Origin: Zoogloeaceae bacterium G21618-S1
GTDB taxonomy: Bacteria; Pseudomonadota; Gammaproteobacteria; Burkholderiales; Rhodocyclaceae
Length of the DNA stretch: 64,000 nt
Direction: 5' to 3'
Assembly (NCBI GenBank): GCA_027214125.1
Contig: JAPWHF010000011.1
Span: 1-64,000 of the forward strand
Position numbers and translations under genes: made by a program. Numbering within the stretch: the first letter of the stretch is position 1; every line of letters begins with the position of its first letter. The notes under the pieces were generated by a model. That model searched no databases and was not told the origin of the DNA. It was given only the letters and a program-made list of their open reading frames with translations. This document shows, one piece after another, positions 1 to 7,954 of this stretch.

Positions 1-1
1 C

Positions 2-145
2 GAGCCGGTGTTCGGCAACCTGAGGCACAACAAGCGCCTGAGCCGCTTCACGCTGCGCGGCAGACAGAAGGTCGATGGTCAGTGGAAGCTGTGGTGCATG
101 ATGCACAACATCGAGAAGCTGGCGCATCACGGGTATGCGGGATAG
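2..145 (+). CDS. IS1182-like transposase, C-terminal end (partial)
   Basis: The open frame runs in from the left edge and stops at a TAG ending at 145, giving the last 47 residues of a protein. The stretch with VFGN, RHNKRL, FTLRG and HNIEKLAHHG is typical of the C-terminus of DDE transposases of the IS1182 group (DDE_Tnp_1_6). The conserved Glu of the DDE triad in this family lies at about the point where the window begins (EPVFG). Whether the element is intact cannot be judged because everything upstream is outside the window. No terminal inverted repeat could be recognised downstream. Confidence 0.7.
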   Translation, partial: EPVFGNLRHNKRLSRFTLRGRQKVDGQWKLWCMMHNIEKLAHHGYAG

Positions 146-308
146 ATTACGGGGGTGGCACACCCCGGCACTTGGCACCCTGAGCGGATCGATGAATCAA
201 GGCAGGAATATGCCGAAGCGAATGGATTGAACGGATGACGAATTCAACCGCACCGGCCAACGCCGGGAAGATCGACTCGGCCCGGAAACGGGTTTTTCTA
301 CAGCGTCG

Positions 309-654
309 TTAGAACTCAATGGCCGGCGCACGGAAAATTGTTCTTCACTCGCTGCAAGGCTATCGCCCCGAGCTCGACGGGATCGTTGCGCAATGGATAC
401 AGGAGCAAGTCGGCTATGTTGGCGTCGTTGGCGTAGATGCGGCAAGAATCGAAGACGTAATCGATGAATTGTGCGTCGGAGACGGTTCCAATCCATACTT
501 CATGCTCACCGCCTCCCATGGCGCAGACGAGTCTCTTCAAGATGCGGTTTTCCTTGCAGAGCAGCTTTCGGGCGAGCTCGCCGGCGACGTTCGCGTCGTT
601 GAGTTCTAACATCTCGTTCAAGGCGGACGGCTCCGCCGCCGCTTAACTCCAGCG
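309..654 (+). mobile_element. Single integron gene cassette
   Basis: The 346-bp unit starts after the G of GTTAGAA (308-314) and ends after the G of GTTGGGC (654-660). It contains one short gene and an attC at its 3' end. The seven bases at the upstream junction are the exact reverse complement of the left core of the attC (TTCTAAC, 604-610). This is what is expected if the excised circle restores a perfect attC. No integrase gene or second attC was found nearby, so it looks like an isolated cassette or the end of an array lacking an integrase. Confidence 0.8.
319..609 (+). CDS. Cassette-borne hypothetical protein
   Basis: This is a 96-residue protein that I do not recognise as a characterised family. 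It has an N-terminal basic stretch followed by alternating strands and helices (ITDELCVGDGS-like middle, PYFMLTASH, a helix rich in Glu/Ala) and no signal peptide or membrane segment. Cassette genes usually begin a few bases inside the cassette, and this ATG lies 10 bases after the recombination point. Its TAA stop (607-609) lies inside the left core of attC, a common arrangement in cassettes. No clear ribosome binding site precedes the ATG, as is often the case in cassettes. An overlapping open frame exists on the other strand, but the attC orientation supports the plus strand. Confidence 0.7.
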   Translation: MAGARKIVLHSLQGYRPELDGIVAQWIQEQVGYVGVVGVDAARIEDVIDELCVGDGSNPYFMLTASHGADESLQDAVFLAEQLSGELAGDVRVVEF

Positions 655-660
655 TTGGGC
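604..660 (+). other. attC recombination site (59-base element)
   Basis: This 57-bp site has the layout of the classical short attC. It has a left core TTCTAAC (604-610), a first inner arm GTTCAAGG, a GC-rich imperfect palindrome (GCGGACGG paired with CCGCCGC, with an unpaired base), a second inner arm CGCTTAACTC, and a right core GTTGGGC (654-660). The inner arms closely resemble those of the well-known aadA-type attC. The right core belongs to whatever lay downstream when the cassette was inserted. Confidence 0.85.
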
Positions 661-685
661 GTCATGAGAGAGCGCCCGGTAGCGC

Positions 686-775
686 GTAGGTTGGGCTGAC
701 GAAGGAAGCCCAACACTCAGCGCTCCACCATTGCACGGCTGAATGTTGGGCTTCGCTGCGCTCAACCCAACCTAC
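686..775. repeat. Inverted pair of REP-like repeats
   Basis: Two copies of a roughly 35-bp element beginning GTAGGTTGGGYTGA and ending in AAGCCCAACA lie in opposite orientation (about 686-720 and 740-775). Each copy can itself form a hairpin through TTGGGC/GCCCAA. The arrangement resembles the paired REP elements of other proteobacteria. No protein-coding gene is apparent between 661 and 1073. Confidence 0.6.
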
Positions 776-873
776 ATGGTTCCGTCGCACGCTCGCGGGA
801 GACGGGATCGGGTCGGAAGGTGTCAGTCATTGAGCGCCGTACCAACAACCGCCTCGGCCGATCACCCAAGGCC

Positions 874-891
874 GGCGGAGTGAATTCCGCC
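874..891. repeat. Short intergenic hairpin repeat
   Basis: GGCGGA and TCCGCC form a stem around a five- to six-base loop, followed by CTACG. The sequence looks like a short dispersed intergenic repeat of this lineage, but it occurs here only once. It lies in the otherwise gene-free stretch before the aminotransferase gene. Confidence 0.3.
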
Positions 892-1073
892 CTACGCTGC
901 GTCGGCATGCGCTATCGGCTGATGGCATCTGAGTCCGAGCGCCGGGCGTCGCCATAATCGAGCAACACGCCTCACCGTCGACTTGCCTCTGCTCGTGAAA
1001 TTGCTTTCCAATGACACACCGCGCACCGCGCTGGTGCGCAACTCCATTCACCCGTTTTGAGAGCCCAAAACGC

Positions 1074-2270
1074 ATGTTCGAACATATCGACCCCTATGCC
1101 GGCGATCCTATCCTGACGCTGGTCGAAACATTCCAGAAGGATGCACGGCCGAACAAGGTCAATCTGAGCATCGGCCTGTACTACGACGAGGAAGGTCGCA
1201 TTCCGCTGCTCGGTTCGGTGCAGCAGGCCGAGGCACGGGCGGCGCTGACGCCCGCGCCGCGCACTTACCTGCCGATGGAAGGCCATGCCGGCTATCGCGC
1301 GGCGGTGCAGCGCCTGCTCTTCGGGGCCGACAGTGCGGCGGTGAAGGCCGGGCGCGTCGCCACCATCCAGACCATCGGCGGCTCGGGTGCGCTGAAGGTG
1401 GGCGCCGACCTGCTCAAGCGCTATTTCCCTGACAGCCAGTTGTGGGTGAGTGACCCGACCTGGGACAACCACCGTTCGATCTTTAGCGGCGCGGGCATTA
1501 CGGTGAATGACTACCCGTATTACGACCCGGCCACCTGCGGGCTGCGCTTCGAGGCCATGCTGGCGGCGATCAAGACGCTGCCGGCGAAGAGCATCGTGCT
1601 GCTGCATCCGTGCTGCCACAACCCGACCGGGGTGGACCTGACGCAGGACCAGTGGACGACGCTGATCCCGGTGCTGGCCGAGCGGCAGTTGATTCCCTTC
1701 CTCGACATTGCTTACCAGGGCTTTGGCGACAACCTCGACGACGACGCCTTTGCCATCCGCGCCATGGCCGATGCCGGGCTGTCCTTCCTGGTCAGCAATT
1801 CGTTTTCGAAGAATCTGTCCTTCTACGGCGAGCGCTGCGGCGGCTTGTCGGTGGTGTGCCAGGATGCCGAGGAAGCCGCGCGGGTGCTTGGGCAGATGAA
1901 ATTCACCGTACGCCGCAATTACTCCAGCCCGCCGCTGCACGGGGGCACGATCGCGGCTGCGGTGATGAACGATGCGGCGCTGTACACACAGTGGGTGGGC
2001 GAGGTGGCCGAGATGCGGGTGCGCATCAAGGCGATGCGTCAGAAGCTGTACGAGGTGTTGTGCGCCAAAGTGCCGGGCCGGGACTTTGGCTACTTCATCA
2101 CCCAGCGCGGCATGTTCAGCTACACCGGGCTGTCGCCGCAGCAGGTGGACCGGCTGCGCGACGAGTTTGCGGTGTATCTGGTCGGCTCGGGGCGCATGTG
2201 CGTGGCGGGGCTGAACGGCAGCAATGTGGATTATGTGGCCGCAGCCTTTGCCGAGGTGCTCAAGGGCTGA
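1074..2270 (+). CDS. tyrB: Aromatic amino acid / aspartate aminotransferase
   Basis: This is a 398-residue fold-type I PLP enzyme of the AspC/TyrB class. It would transfer amino groups between aspartate or aromatic amino acids and 2-oxoglutarate in the cytoplasm. The start [14 protein letters not shown] aligns directly with the N-terminus of E. coli AspC/TyrB, so ATG 1074 was chosen over an upstream in-frame ATG at 1011. The PLP lysine is Lys246 in SNSFSKN, followed by the conserved YGERCG, and HPCCHNPTG supplies the cofactor-binding Asn region. Length matches the family (about 397). AspC and TyrB specificities cannot be separated by eye, so the symbol is tentative. The gene stands alone. Confidence 0.9.
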   Translation: MFEHIDPYAGDPILTLVETFQKDARPNKVNLSIGLYYDEEGRIPLLGSVQQAEARAALTPAPRTYLPMEGHAGYRAAVQRLLFGADSAAVKAGRVATIQTIGGSGALKVGADLLKRYFPDSQLWVSDPTWDNHRSIFSGAGITVNDYPYYDPATCGLRFEAMLAAIKTLPAKSIVLLHPCCHNPTGVDLTQDQWTTLIPVLAERQLIPFLDIAYQGFGDNLDDDAFAIRAMADAGLSFLVSNSFSKNLSFYGERCGGLSVVCQDAEEAARVLGQMKFTVRRNYSSPPLHGGTIAAAVMNDAALYTQWVGEVAEMRVRIKAMRQKLYEVLCAKVPGRDFGYFITQRGMFSYTGLSPQQVDRLRDEFAVYLVGSGRMCVAGLNGSNVDYVAAAFAEVLKG

Positions 2271-2337
2271 GCCCCCGGCAGGCACGCTCGCAGGCCCACG
2301 GCCCGGCGGTGAAGCCTGCGCTCTGAGCAAAGAAGCG

Positions 2338-2368
2338 CGCCAGCCGGCCTCGCCGTGCTGGCGTGTTT
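2338..2368 (+). terminator. Possible terminator after the aminotransferase gene
   Basis: CGCCAGC (2338-2344) can pair with GCTGGCG (2357-2363) across a 12-base loop, followed by TGTTTC. The T-run is short, so this is a weak candidate. Confidence 0.35.
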
Positions 2369-2526
2369 CATGCCCCGGCTGACCTACTACGAAGGTCTGA
2401 GTGTGCGGTTTTTCATGCGCTCGCCTCAATGGCCGGCCGGCGAAGCTCAAGTTCCCGTCGGTCGCGCCGTTGCGGAAACAACGACGCGCGCTGACGGCGC
2501 CCCGACACGACACCGATGAGCGCTTC

Positions 2527-3675
2527 ATGACCCGGCTTCATCCGCTGACACTCCGGTTTCACAACGCTGCGCTCGAACGCGCCTACGACGACTACGTCTA
2601 CCCGCGCATGCTGCTGCAGTGGCGCGCGGCGCTGGTGATCGGGCCGGCGCTGTATGTGTTGCTGTTCATTCTTGATGGCTGGTACATCCCCGACGCGCAG
2701 CGCGGCGCGCTGTGGGCGATACGCCTCGGCTCGCTGATTGTCCCCATCACCTTCATCGCCATCACGTTTACGCCCCGCTACCGCCGCTGCGCCTACTTGC
2801 TCCCGGCACTCAACGGCCTCACCGGCGGCCTCGGCTTGATCGCGATGATGCAGCTCATGCCGCTGGAAGTCGTCGCGCACTACTACCCCGTGGTGGTGGT
2901 GGTCACCTTCTTCACCTACAACTTCAGCGGCACCCGCTTCATCTACGCGCTGGCGGTCGACCTCACCCTGCTGATCACCTACAACCTGTGCTTTGGCGCC
3001 ATGGTCGACTACCCCAGCCATCTGCTGGCCACGCAGGATTTCTTCATCATCTGCGCCAATCTGATCGGCGGCAGCGCGGGCTACCTGGTCGAGCTGCAGC
3101 GGCGCCGGCTGTTTGTGCACAAACAGGCGCTGGAAGACGAGCGCCGCCTGCACCTTGAACGCTCATTGCACGACAGCCTCACCGGGCTCCCCAACCGTGC
3201 ATTGCTTTACGACCGGATGGCTCAGTTGCTCGCCGACGCGGAACGCTCAAGCGCGCGGCACGCCCTGTATTTTGTCGACCTGGACGACTTCAAGCCGGTC
3301 AATGACATCCATGGTCACGCGGTGGGCGACCAGGTCCTTCAGCAAGTGGCGCAGCGCATGCGCCAGGCCGTTCGTGAGGGCGACACGGTGGCGCGCCTGG
3401 GCGGCGACGAATTCGTGATCCTGACGGCCAACACTCCCGACGAGGCCACCGCGGCCCAGCAGGCCGAGCGCATCCAGGCCATGATTGCCGATCATGGCGC
3501 CAGACTGCCCGCCGACATCACGCTCAGCGCCAGCATCGGGCTGTGCCTGTTTCCGTATGAGGGCGCGACGATCGAAGACATCATTCACCGTGCCGACCAG
3601 TCGATGTACCGCGCCAAGGCGGCTACCGACGCAACGCCACCACGCACCGAACGACAGCTCATCGCCCAAAAATGA
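2527..3675 (+). CDS. Membrane-anchored diguanylate cyclase
   Basis: This 382-residue protein makes c-di-GMP from two GTP. The first 200 residues contain about five or six hydrophobic membrane segments and no recognised ligand domain. A short linker (about 200-215) leads to a GGDEF domain that starts at DSLTGLPNR. The active-site motif is canonical (GGDEF, about residues 291-295). An RxxD inhibitory site (REGD) sits five residues before it, so product inhibition is expected. ATG 2527 was chosen because the protein then begins just before the first amphipathic helix. An earlier in-frame ATG at 2401 would add 42 unremarkable residues, and no strong ribosome binding site decides between them. Confidence 0.85.
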   Translation: MTRLHPLTLRFHNAALERAYDDYVYPRMLLQWRAALVIGPALYVLLFILDGWYIPDAQRGALWAIRLGSLIVPITFIAITFTPRYRRCAYLLPALNGLTGGLGLIAMMQLMPLEVVAHYYPVVVVVTFFTYNFSGTRFIYALAVDLTLLITYNLCFGAMVDYPSHLLATQDFFIICANLIGGSAGYLVELQRRRLFVHKQALEDERRLHLERSLHDSLTGLPNRALLYDRMAQLLADAERSSARHALYFVDLDDFKPVNDIHGHAVGDQVLQQVAQRMRQAVREGDTVARLGGDEFVILTANTPDEATAAQQAERIQAMIADHGARLPADITLSASIGLCLFPYEGATIEDIIHRADQSMYRAKAATDATPPRTERQLIAQK

Positions 3676-3720
3676 AGCGTCGTGACAAACAAGTGTTCGA
3701 TCAAAGACATGGGCGCCTCC

Positions 3721-3775
3721 CCCACAGCTTATCCACAGCATCACGCACGATTGGCGGGGATAAAAGCGACGCACG
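3721..3775. repeat. DnaA-box-containing intergenic repeat, copy 1
   Basis: The segment contains CCCACAGCTTATCCACAGC with a perfect TTATCCACA (3729-3737), then CACGCACG and a GGGGATAA stretch in the opposite sense about 25 bases on. The same order recurs downstream of the ArsD-like gene at 4402-4470 and 4584-4651. Confidence 0.6.
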
Positions 3776-3907
3776 GGCCACGAACCTGACGCAAATCAGA
3801 TCAAGGCCGCCAAGGCTGCGGTAGAGTCGCCCTCTGGGTCGGTTCTCCCGCCCGTGTGGCGGCATTTCGCCCCATTTTCACCCCACGTGTTGTAGAGGAT
3901 TTTCCGC

Positions 3908-4240
3908 ATGAAGAGTATTCAGGTATTCGAGCCGGCACAGGCCGCCGATCAGCCCGCCACCGAAGTCGCCGCCGATCTGGACTGGGCCGCCGCCAACGGC
4001 GCACGCATCGACCGCTTCAATTTTGCCCAGCAGCCGCTCGCCTTCTCCGGCAACGCCACGGTCAAGAGCTTTCTCGACCGCTCCGGCCCCGGTGCGCTGC
4101 CACTGATCTTGCTCGACGGCGAGATCGCCATGGCCGGTCGCTACCCCAGCCGTGGCGAGCTGACCCACTGGCTGGGCGTCACTGACCCCGCCCCTGCCGA
4201 AGTCAGCGGTTGCTGCTCGGGTGGTCGCTGCGCGGGCTGA
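3908..4240 (+). CDS. ArsD-like protein without the As(III)-binding cysteine triad
   Basis: This 110-residue protein aligns along its length with ArsD, the arsenite metallochaperone and weak repressor. It shares MK..VF.PA at the start, then RFN.AQQP, the LPL.LLDGE block, and MAGRYP.R.EL. ArsD delivers As(III) through Cys12, Cys13 and Cys18. Here residues 12 and 13 are Ala and the segment holding Cys18 is missing. A C-terminal GCC..GRC remains. AGAGGA lies just upstream of the ATG. No arsA, arsB, arsC or arsR lies near, so this is an orphan with a probably altered role. Redox or other metal chemistry at the tail is possible but unsupported. Confidence 0.75.
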   Translation: MKSIQVFEPAQAADQPATEVAADLDWAAANGARIDRFNFAQQPLAFSGNATVKSFLDRSGPGALPLILLDGEIAMAGRYPSRGELTHWLGVTDPAPAEVSGCCSGGRCAG

Positions 4241-4401
4241 TTGCGCACCTGGCGAGCGCGGCCGCTGTGCTGCGCCGCCACACAAGTCGCCCAACGCGTC
4301 ACCACCACGGTGACGCGGGCCACCCACCTCGGCGGCCTGACTCACTCACGGCTTGCCGCGGCACCTGCCTATTTTTTAGGCAGCCACAAGAAAACCCTAT
4401 C

Positions 4402-4470
4402 GCTCAATGAGATGCGCGCCCAACGCACAGCTTATCCACAGCCTCACCCACGGCTGACGGGGATAAGCCT
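4402..4470. repeat. DnaA-box-containing intergenic repeat, copy 2
   Basis: It begins GCTCAATGAGAT and carries GCACAGCTTATCCACAGCC with a perfect TTATCCACA at 4432-4440 and an opposite-sense GGGGATAA at about 4459-4466. It is about 182 bp upstream of an equivalent copy. The stretch 4241-4660 holds these repeats and no gene that I can support. Confidence 0.65.
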
Positions 4471-4583
4471 GTGCTGCACACCGCGCAAAGCCTGAATCCA
4501 TGCGGGTTTCATGGCAGCGCAACACATTCGCCTGCGCTCGCCTGTTTTGCCTCATTTTGCAGCGGTGCACAAAAACGGTGCCT

Positions 4584-4651
4584 GCTCAATGAGATAGCCC
4601 TGCACCGCACAGCTTGTCCACAGCCCTGCCCACGCAGGGGGTGGATAAGAT
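4584..4651. repeat. DnaA-box-containing intergenic repeat, copy 3
   Basis: It begins with the same GCTCAATGAGAT as copy 2. It carries TTGTCCACA (4614-4622, one mismatch to the DnaA box) and, in the opposite sense, GGTGGATAA (4640-4648, one mismatch). It abuts the 3' end of the following LysR-type gene. Confidence 0.65.
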
Positions 4652-4660
4652 CGCGACAAG

Positions 4661-5566
4661 TCAGCCGGCCTCGCGTACCTGGTCCTGCGGGGTGCCGATA
4701 TCCCACACCGCACACAAAGCCTGAACCACGGCGCGAATGACCGGGTCGTTGTCGCGCTTCTTCAAATGCACAAATTGCAGTGGCGCGGGCGCCAGGGCCA
4801 CCGGCAATTCATAGGCCAGCGGGTCGTCCGCCGGGAGCGCGCCCTTGCGAACAATGCCCAGGCCCACGCCGGCGCGGATCATCTCCACCAGCGCATCTTC
4901 CTGGTTGGCAATCAGCGTCCGCACCGGCTCACAGCAATGCGCCTCGAACAACACCCGCATGGCGCGGTAGTGCGAGCAATCGGGCGAGGTAAACACCCAC
5001 GGCAGGCGCGCCAGCGCGGCCACATCGGTGGACGTGATCTGCTCGCGAAAGGCGGTCGGTGCGGCGACAATCAAGGGCTCATCACACAGGTAGCACACGC
5101 TCAGCGTCGGGTCGTCGATCTCGCCGGTGACGAAGGCGCCATCGAGCTTGCCGACCCGCACGGCCGGCACGTTGGTGCCCGTCGAGCCGGTCAGCATCGA
5201 CACCTCCAGGCGCGGAAAATTCGCCGACAGCGCGGCCTGCAAGGCGGTCAGCCGAAGAAAGCGGGCGTCGGTGTTGAGTCCGATGCGCACGCTGCCGATC
5301 AACTCGTCCTGCAAACCCTTGGCGTGCTGCATGACAGCGCTTGCCGCCGCCAGCGCCTGGCGGGCACGGGGCAACAACTCTTCGCCCACGCGGGTCAGCC
5401 GCATGCCCTTCGGGGTGCGGTCAAACAGGGTCACGCCCAGGGTTTCTTCCAGTGCCTTGATATGCGCGCTGATCGCCGGCTGGCTGGTGAACAGGCGCTC
5501 GGCCGCACGGGTGAGATGCTTCTCTTCGGCAACGGCGACGAAGGTTCTGAGGTGATAGAGCTCCAT
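4661..5566 (-). CDS. LysR-family transcriptional regulator
   Basis: This is a 301-residue regulator. An N-terminal winged HTH begins MELYHLRTF and includes the recognition helix region SQPAISAHIKALE. It is followed by a type 2 periplasmic-binding-like effector domain. ATG 5566 gives the usual LysR start and length, while upstream in-frame starts add residues unlike the family. It is divergent from a DUF1127 gene 160 bp away, which it may control. It closely resembles the regulator at 36083-36988 (same length, same HTH with TPKGM after the wing), so the two are probably paralogues. The inducer is unknown. Confidence 0.88.
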   Translation of the reverse strand: MELYHLRTFVAVAEEKHLTRAAERLFTSQPAISAHIKALEETLGVTLFDRTPKGMRLTRVGEELLPRARQALAAASAVMQHAKGLQDELIGSVRIGLNTDARFLRLTALQAALSANFPRLEVSMLTGSTGTNVPAVRVGKLDGAFVTGEIDDPTLSVCYLCDEPLIVAAPTAFREQITSTDVAALARLPWVFTSPDCSHYRAMRVLFEAHCCEPVRTLIANQEDALVEMIRAGVGLGIVRKGALPADDPLAYELPVALAPAPLQFVHLKKRDNDPVIRAVVQALCAVWDIGTPQDQVREAG

Positions 5567-5725
5567 GACAGGATCCTGTGACTTCGGCTGACCCACAGTA
5601 CACCGCAGATCAGCAACACGCGCCATCACAATTTCCGAAGACGCGAATCCGAATAAACGATTGGATGCATTTGTCCTGAGCGGCCAAGCTTCAACTCACC
5701 AAAGCCCCACTCAAGGAGACGCATC

Positions 5726-5953
5726 ATGAGCAGCCTGACACACAAATCTTGCGCCCCTGCCGTCGCCAGCACCGACATCGCATCCGTGCTGCGCCACCTG
5801 GGCCACGCACTGCGCACCACGCTCACCGTCTGGCGCAAACGCAGCGCCGCCCGCCGCGAGCTGCGCGAGTTGGATGAGCATGTTCTGCGTGATGTCGGCA
5901 TCAGCCGCAGCCAGGCAGACTTTGAAGGCAGCAAGCCGTTCTGGGTGAAATAA
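5726..5953 (+). CDS. DUF1127 small basic protein (YjiS-like)
   Basis: This is a 75-residue protein. Its C-terminal half (about 35-72) has the DUF1127 signature: a helix with WRKR...ARREL..LDEHVLRDVGISR, ending in a short acidic and aromatic tail. In other proteobacteria such small Arg-rich proteins have been linked to RNA-related and phosphate or stress phenotypes. The role here is not shown by the sequence. The ATG is preceded by AAGGAG at a good distance. It is divergent from the LysR gene at 4661-5566. Confidence 0.85.
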   Translation: MSSLTHKSCAPAVASTDIASVLRHLGHALRTTLTVWRKRSAARRELRELDEHVLRDVGISRSQADFEGSKPFWVK

Positions 5954-6061
5954 CGGTGTCGATGGCGAGGTGTGGGCGGCTCGCGCCCCCCCACACCTCG
6001 CCATCGACCCCAGCCCCTTCAACCGAAGCGCCCATGGCGCCGGCAAACCGCTCGCCCAACC

Positions 6062-6478
6062 TCAGTCTGGCTCGGGCGCATCCATAACCATCCACTGCAC
6101 ACCGAACCGGTCCAACAGCGTGCCAAACTGCCGGGCAAAGAAGGTCGCCGCCAGCGGCATGCGAATCTCGCCGCCCTCGGCCAGCGCGGCAAACACTCGC
6201 TTGGCTTCGGCCTCGTCGGACAAACAGACCGACATGGCAAACCCATTGAAACCCGTCGCGTCACCACACTCACCATCCGAGGCCATCACCATGGTGTCGC
6301 CGATCTTTAGGTTGGCGTGCATCACCTTGTCGGCCATGCCCGGCATCTCGGGCATGGCCCCCGGCGGCGCATCACTGAAGCGCATCAACATGGTCACTTC
6401 GGCACCAAGCACCTCCGTGTAGAACTTCAGCGCGGCTTCGCAGTCACCGCGGAACAACAGGTAGGGTTCGACTCGCAT
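6062..6478 (-). CDS. VOC/glyoxalase family protein (PhnB-like)
   Basis: This 138-residue protein has the PhnB/3-demethylubiquinone-methyltransferase-like VOC fold. It starts MRVEPYLLFRGDCEAALKFY, has a central loop rich in Met and Pro, and ends in WMVMDAPEPD. The start is placed at ATG 6478, where the typical first strand begins. It is the last gene of the minus-strand series that begins with the sigma factor at 9202. Such VOC proteins often occur in ECF42/DGPF loci. The reaction is unknown. Confidence 0.85.
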   Translation of the reverse strand: MRVEPYLLFRGDCEAALKFYTEVLGAEVTMLMRFSDAPPGAMPEMPGMADKVMHANLKIGDTMVMASDGECGDATGFNGFAMSVCLSDEAEAKRVFAALAEGGEIRMPLAATFFARQFGTLLDRFGVQWMVMDAPEPD

Positions 6479-6491
6479 GGGTTGATTCCTT

Positions 6492-7016
6492 CTATGCTTG
6501 AATTTCGATCTCGCCAGCCAGGTAGGCATCGAGACGCGCCCAGGCATCGGCAAGATCACTACGCAGGCTGTCATGCCTGTCTTCAAAAGCGCGGATCTCG
6601 GCCTCGCTCGCGTGAACCGGTCGCGAGCACAGGCGAAGCTCGGTGCCACCGGCCACATCGACCAGATCCAGTGTGTGATGCACATAACGCGGCCAGTGCG
6701 GTACTCGCGGGTGGCGGGTCACGCTGCCCTTGGCATTGAGCAAGGAGGCAACAAACACGAGGCGCGCCGGCTCAATGATGTCGCGATACACCCAACGTCC
6801 CCAGCAAGGCGGCTCGTTCGGCCGCTCTGTCGCATAGAGAAAGCACCCACCCAAATGAAAGCTCAGCGATGCGGCGTGCATTTTTGCCCCCGCTGGGCTC
6901 CACCAGTGTGCGAGGCGACCCGCATCCGACAAGGCGGCCCAGACCCTGTCACGCGGCGCGGCAACGAGATGTGTCTGGGCAAACGCAACGCGGCGTGGAT
7001 CGGCACGCATGTCCAT
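6492..7016 (-). CDS. SRPBCC / AHSA1-like protein
   Basis: This 174-residue START-like protein of the Activator of Hsp90 ATPase homologue 1 (AHSA1) group has an N-terminal strand (FAQTHLVAAPRDRVW) and a WWSPAGA loop typical of the family. It probably binds a small hydrophobic ligand in the cytoplasm. Start: AGGAGG lies six bases before ATG 7016 (encoding MDMRADP), which decides against the ATG at 7022 that abuts the AGGAGG and against one at 7010. It lies 13 bp before the VOC gene and belongs to the same operon. Confidence 0.8.
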   Translation of the reverse strand: MDMRADPRRVAFAQTHLVAAPRDRVWAALSDAGRLAHWWSPAGAKMHAASLSFHLGGCFLYATERPNEPPCWGRWVYRDIIEPARLVFVASLLNAKGSVTRHPRVPHWPRYVHHTLDLVDVAGGTELRLCSRPVHASEAEIRAFEDRHDSLRSDLADAWARLDAYLAGEIEIQA

Positions 7017-7051
7017 GCGCATCCTCCTGTGTTGTAACGACACCCACCCGC

Positions 7052-7495
7052 TCAGGGCGTCAATTCAAATTGCGCCTTGCAGGTCTCGGGCTCGAAGGGC
7101 ACCGAGAAATGCTCATGCGCGATCCGCCACTGGCCGTCGATCTTGCGCAGCCCGACCGAGCCACGCATCCAGCCAGCCTGCGTCTTGCCGTCCGGATCGG
7201 TGGCGCCGCAATACACCAGATAGTGGCCAAAACCGACCTCGTCGCCCAGTGTGAGCGACAAGTCCTGCATGTCGAACACCATCTGGCCGGCGCACATGTC
7301 CAGGCAGCCGCGCCAGTGCGCGTCGTAGGTCGCGCGGTCGGTAAACTGCAGCGGGCCGATGGCATCGAAGGCCACCAGCGACTCGGTGTAGTGGCTCATG
7401 AGGCGCGTCACGTCACGGGCAGCCACGGCCTCGCGGCAGGCCGCGAACATCTCACGCACGGCCGCTTCGTCGGCTGGATTGTTCTGTATTGTCAT
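7052..7495 (-). CDS. SnoaL-like / DUF4440 (NTF2-fold) protein
   Basis: This 147-residue protein has an NTF2-like cone fold: helix AAVREMFAACREAV, then YTESLVAFDAIGPL, and the strand pair QWRIAHEHFSVPF near the end. Members act as small hydrolases, isomerases or ligand binders, and no reaction can be assigned. AGGAG precedes ATG 7495 by eight bases. It sits between the DGPF protein and the SRPBCC gene in the ECF operon. Confidence 0.85.
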   Translation of the reverse strand: MTIQNNPADEAAVREMFAACREAVAARDVTRLMSHYTESLVAFDAIGPLQFTDRATYDAHWRGCLDMCAGQMVFDMQDLSLTLGDEVGFGHYLVYCGATDPDGKTQAGWMRGSVGLRKIDGQWRIAHEHFSVPFEPETCKAQFELTP

Positions 7496-7521
7496 GTCAT
7501 CACTCCTGTTGGGCAAGGCGT

Positions 7522-7866
7522 TCACACCTGCAACTGACGCACCGGCCGCACCTCGACACTGCCCACACGCGCAGCGGGAATCTGCGCCGCGACCTGGATG
7601 GCTTCGTTCAGATCGCGCGCCTCGACCAGGTAGAAGCCGGCCAGCTGCTCCTTGGTTTCGGCAAACGGCCCGTCGGTGATCGACACCTTGCCGTCGCGCA
7701 TGCGCACGGTAGTGGCGGTGGCCACCGGCTCGAGTGCTTCGGCCGCCAGCATGCGGCCGCTGCCGGCGACCTGCTCGGCGTAAGCCTGGCATTCGGCGTC
7801 TTCGGGGCTATCGGGCTGGGTGTGGAGGTGGTGCTCATTGGCATAGACGAGGCAGAGATACTTCAT
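7522..7866 (-). CDS. YCII/DGPF-domain protein
   Basis: This 114-residue protein starts MKYLCLVY and carries the eponymous DGPF motif followed by AETKEQLAGFY, the signature of the DGPF subgroup of YCII-related proteins. It is the nearest gene downstream of an ECF42-type sigma factor, which is the conserved pairing for that sigma group. In that group the sigma factor is thought to drive expression of the DGPF gene. The biochemical role of DGPF proteins is not established. Confidence 0.9.
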   Translation of the reverse strand: MKYLCLVYANEHHLHTQPDSPEDAECQAYAEQVAGSGRMLAAEALEPVATATTVRMRDGKVSITDGPFAETKEQLAGFYLVEARDLNEAIQVAAQIPAARVGSVEVRPVRQLQV

Positions 7867-7954
7867 GGTGCGCTCCTGGTGGGCGGTCGCTACGACCTTC
7901 ACTGCTTAGTCGTCAGCATAGACATCGATTCGACAACCGTTTATCGGAGCGCGC

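Noticed and set aside
686-775. Further attC sites in the 661-1000 region
   Set aside because: The GTTGGGC-like cores there belong to a REP-like inverted pair (GTAGGTTGGGC...), with no gene between and no attC inner arms.
972-2528. Long reverse-strand open frames opposite tyrB and other high-GC genes
   Set aside because: They show no domains or ribosome binding sites and arise from codon bias of the real gene on the other strand; similar shadows occur throughout.
3908-4240. Arsenic resistance operon
   Set aside because: Only an ArsD-like gene without the metal cysteines is present, and no pump, reductase or regulator lies near.
3721-4651. Chromosomal origin of replication because of DnaA boxes
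   Set aside because: There is no dnaA, dnaN, gidA or parAB nearby, no AT-rich unwinding region, and the boxes belong to a repeat. A titration or repeat explanation fits better.
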